DNA of 5,705 bases from the NCBI GenBank assembly GCA_031266495.1, contig JAISAX010000833.1:1-5705 (forward strand). The letters run 5' to 3'. A program made the position numbers and the translations under genes. The notes beneath the pieces were generated by a model. The model saw only the letters and a program-made list of their open reading frames with translations. It ran no database searches and was not told where the DNA came from. This DNA comes from Opitutaceae bacterium. GTDB taxonomy: Bacteria; Verrucomicrobiota; Verrucomicrobiae; Opitutales; Opitutaceae. Positions 5,547 to 5,705 of the stretch are shown in pieces (the first letter of the stretch is position 1; the number at the start of each line of letters is the position of its first letter).

Positions 5547-5673
5547 CAGCGTTGTGGTTCAAGCAGCGGCGCGTGAGGCATTCGGCGGGAAGGCCAAGGG
5601 TGCCTATGGATTTGCCAGGCCAGCAGCCGTGAATGCGGCCGGCCAGCGCAAGTTTGTCGGAAATGCTTTGCAT
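5518..5673 (-). pseudogene. truncated ADP-ribosylglycohydrolase-like N-terminal remnant
   Basis: From ATG 5673 this frame reads 51 codons to a TAA at 5520-5518. Residues about 7-33 (KLALAGRIHGCWPGKSIGTLG, then LPAE) match the N-terminal helix of ADP-ribosylglycohydrolase-family proteins, normally 'RIrGCwlGKaiGGtlG.P.EG'. One glycine of that pattern appears to be missing. After PAEC the sequence (LTRRCLNHNAGECRVFVVA) no longer resembles the family and soon ends, whereas intact proteins have roughly 300 or more residues. Its tail overlaps the start of the transporter gene in another frame. The frame stays open upstream to the window edge and no Shine-Dalgarno precedes ATG 5673, so it may belong to a longer ORF entering from outside. 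The + strand is also open here, so some doubt remains. Confidence 0.4.
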
Positions 5674-5705
5674 GAAACGTGTGTCGGTGTGGTGGCGGAG
5701 GGGGA

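Noticed and set aside
5547..5705. Open + strand frame at the right edge (VVQAAAREAFGGKAKGAYGF...)
   Set aside because: It is readable but has no known motif. The complementary - strand carries the ADP-ribosylglycohydrolase-like signature, so the + frame is more likely its shadow.

Overview
This window looks like a fragment of a moderately GC-rich bacterial chromosome, most likely a verrucomicrobium of the Opitutaceae type. That placement is an inference from the style of the GPH-like sugar transporter, the ADP-ribosylglycohydrolase-like remnant beside it and the GC-biased codon use. No rRNA or other marker is present to prove it.

The left half (about 1-2714) is an accessory stretch. It opens with about 200 bp of non-coding DNA holding REP-like hairpins and a short direct repeat. 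Three toxin-antitoxin type loci of different classes follow. First is a Phd/YefM-like antitoxin with an overlapping RelE/ParE-fold toxin (225-762, + strand). Second is an AbrB-fold antitoxin with a PIN-domain VapC ribonuclease (1058-1727, + strand). Third is a zeta-toxin-like P-loop kinase on the - strand (2714-1815) with no recognisable partner. The vapBC pair lies between two long poly-G tracts (14 G and 13 G). The first tract falls inside a small - strand reading frame that ends in a well-formed membrane helix. The 3' end of the zeta gene is overlapped in another frame by a 57-codon frame that looks at least as coding-like as the zeta tail.

The right half is more ordinary. A secreted serine hydrolase of the beta-lactamase class C/penicillin-binding-protein fold (2902-4131, + strand) is divergent from the zeta gene. 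It is convergent with a 12-helix GPH-like MFS sugar transporter (5546-4167, - strand). Just upstream of the transporter, and overlapping its first codons, is a short frame with the N-terminal signature of an ADP-ribosylglycohydrolase that ends after about 51 codons, probably a gene remnant.

Functionally, the toxin loci would act as stabilisation or stress modules. The hydrolase and transporter fit cell-envelope or ester hydrolysis and carbohydrate uptake. I see no CRISPR array, tRNA, rRNA, transposase or complete insertion sequence. The most unusual signals are the poly-G tracts bracketing vapBC, the double-frame 3' end of the zeta gene, and the truncated ADP-ribosylglycohydrolase-like remnant.
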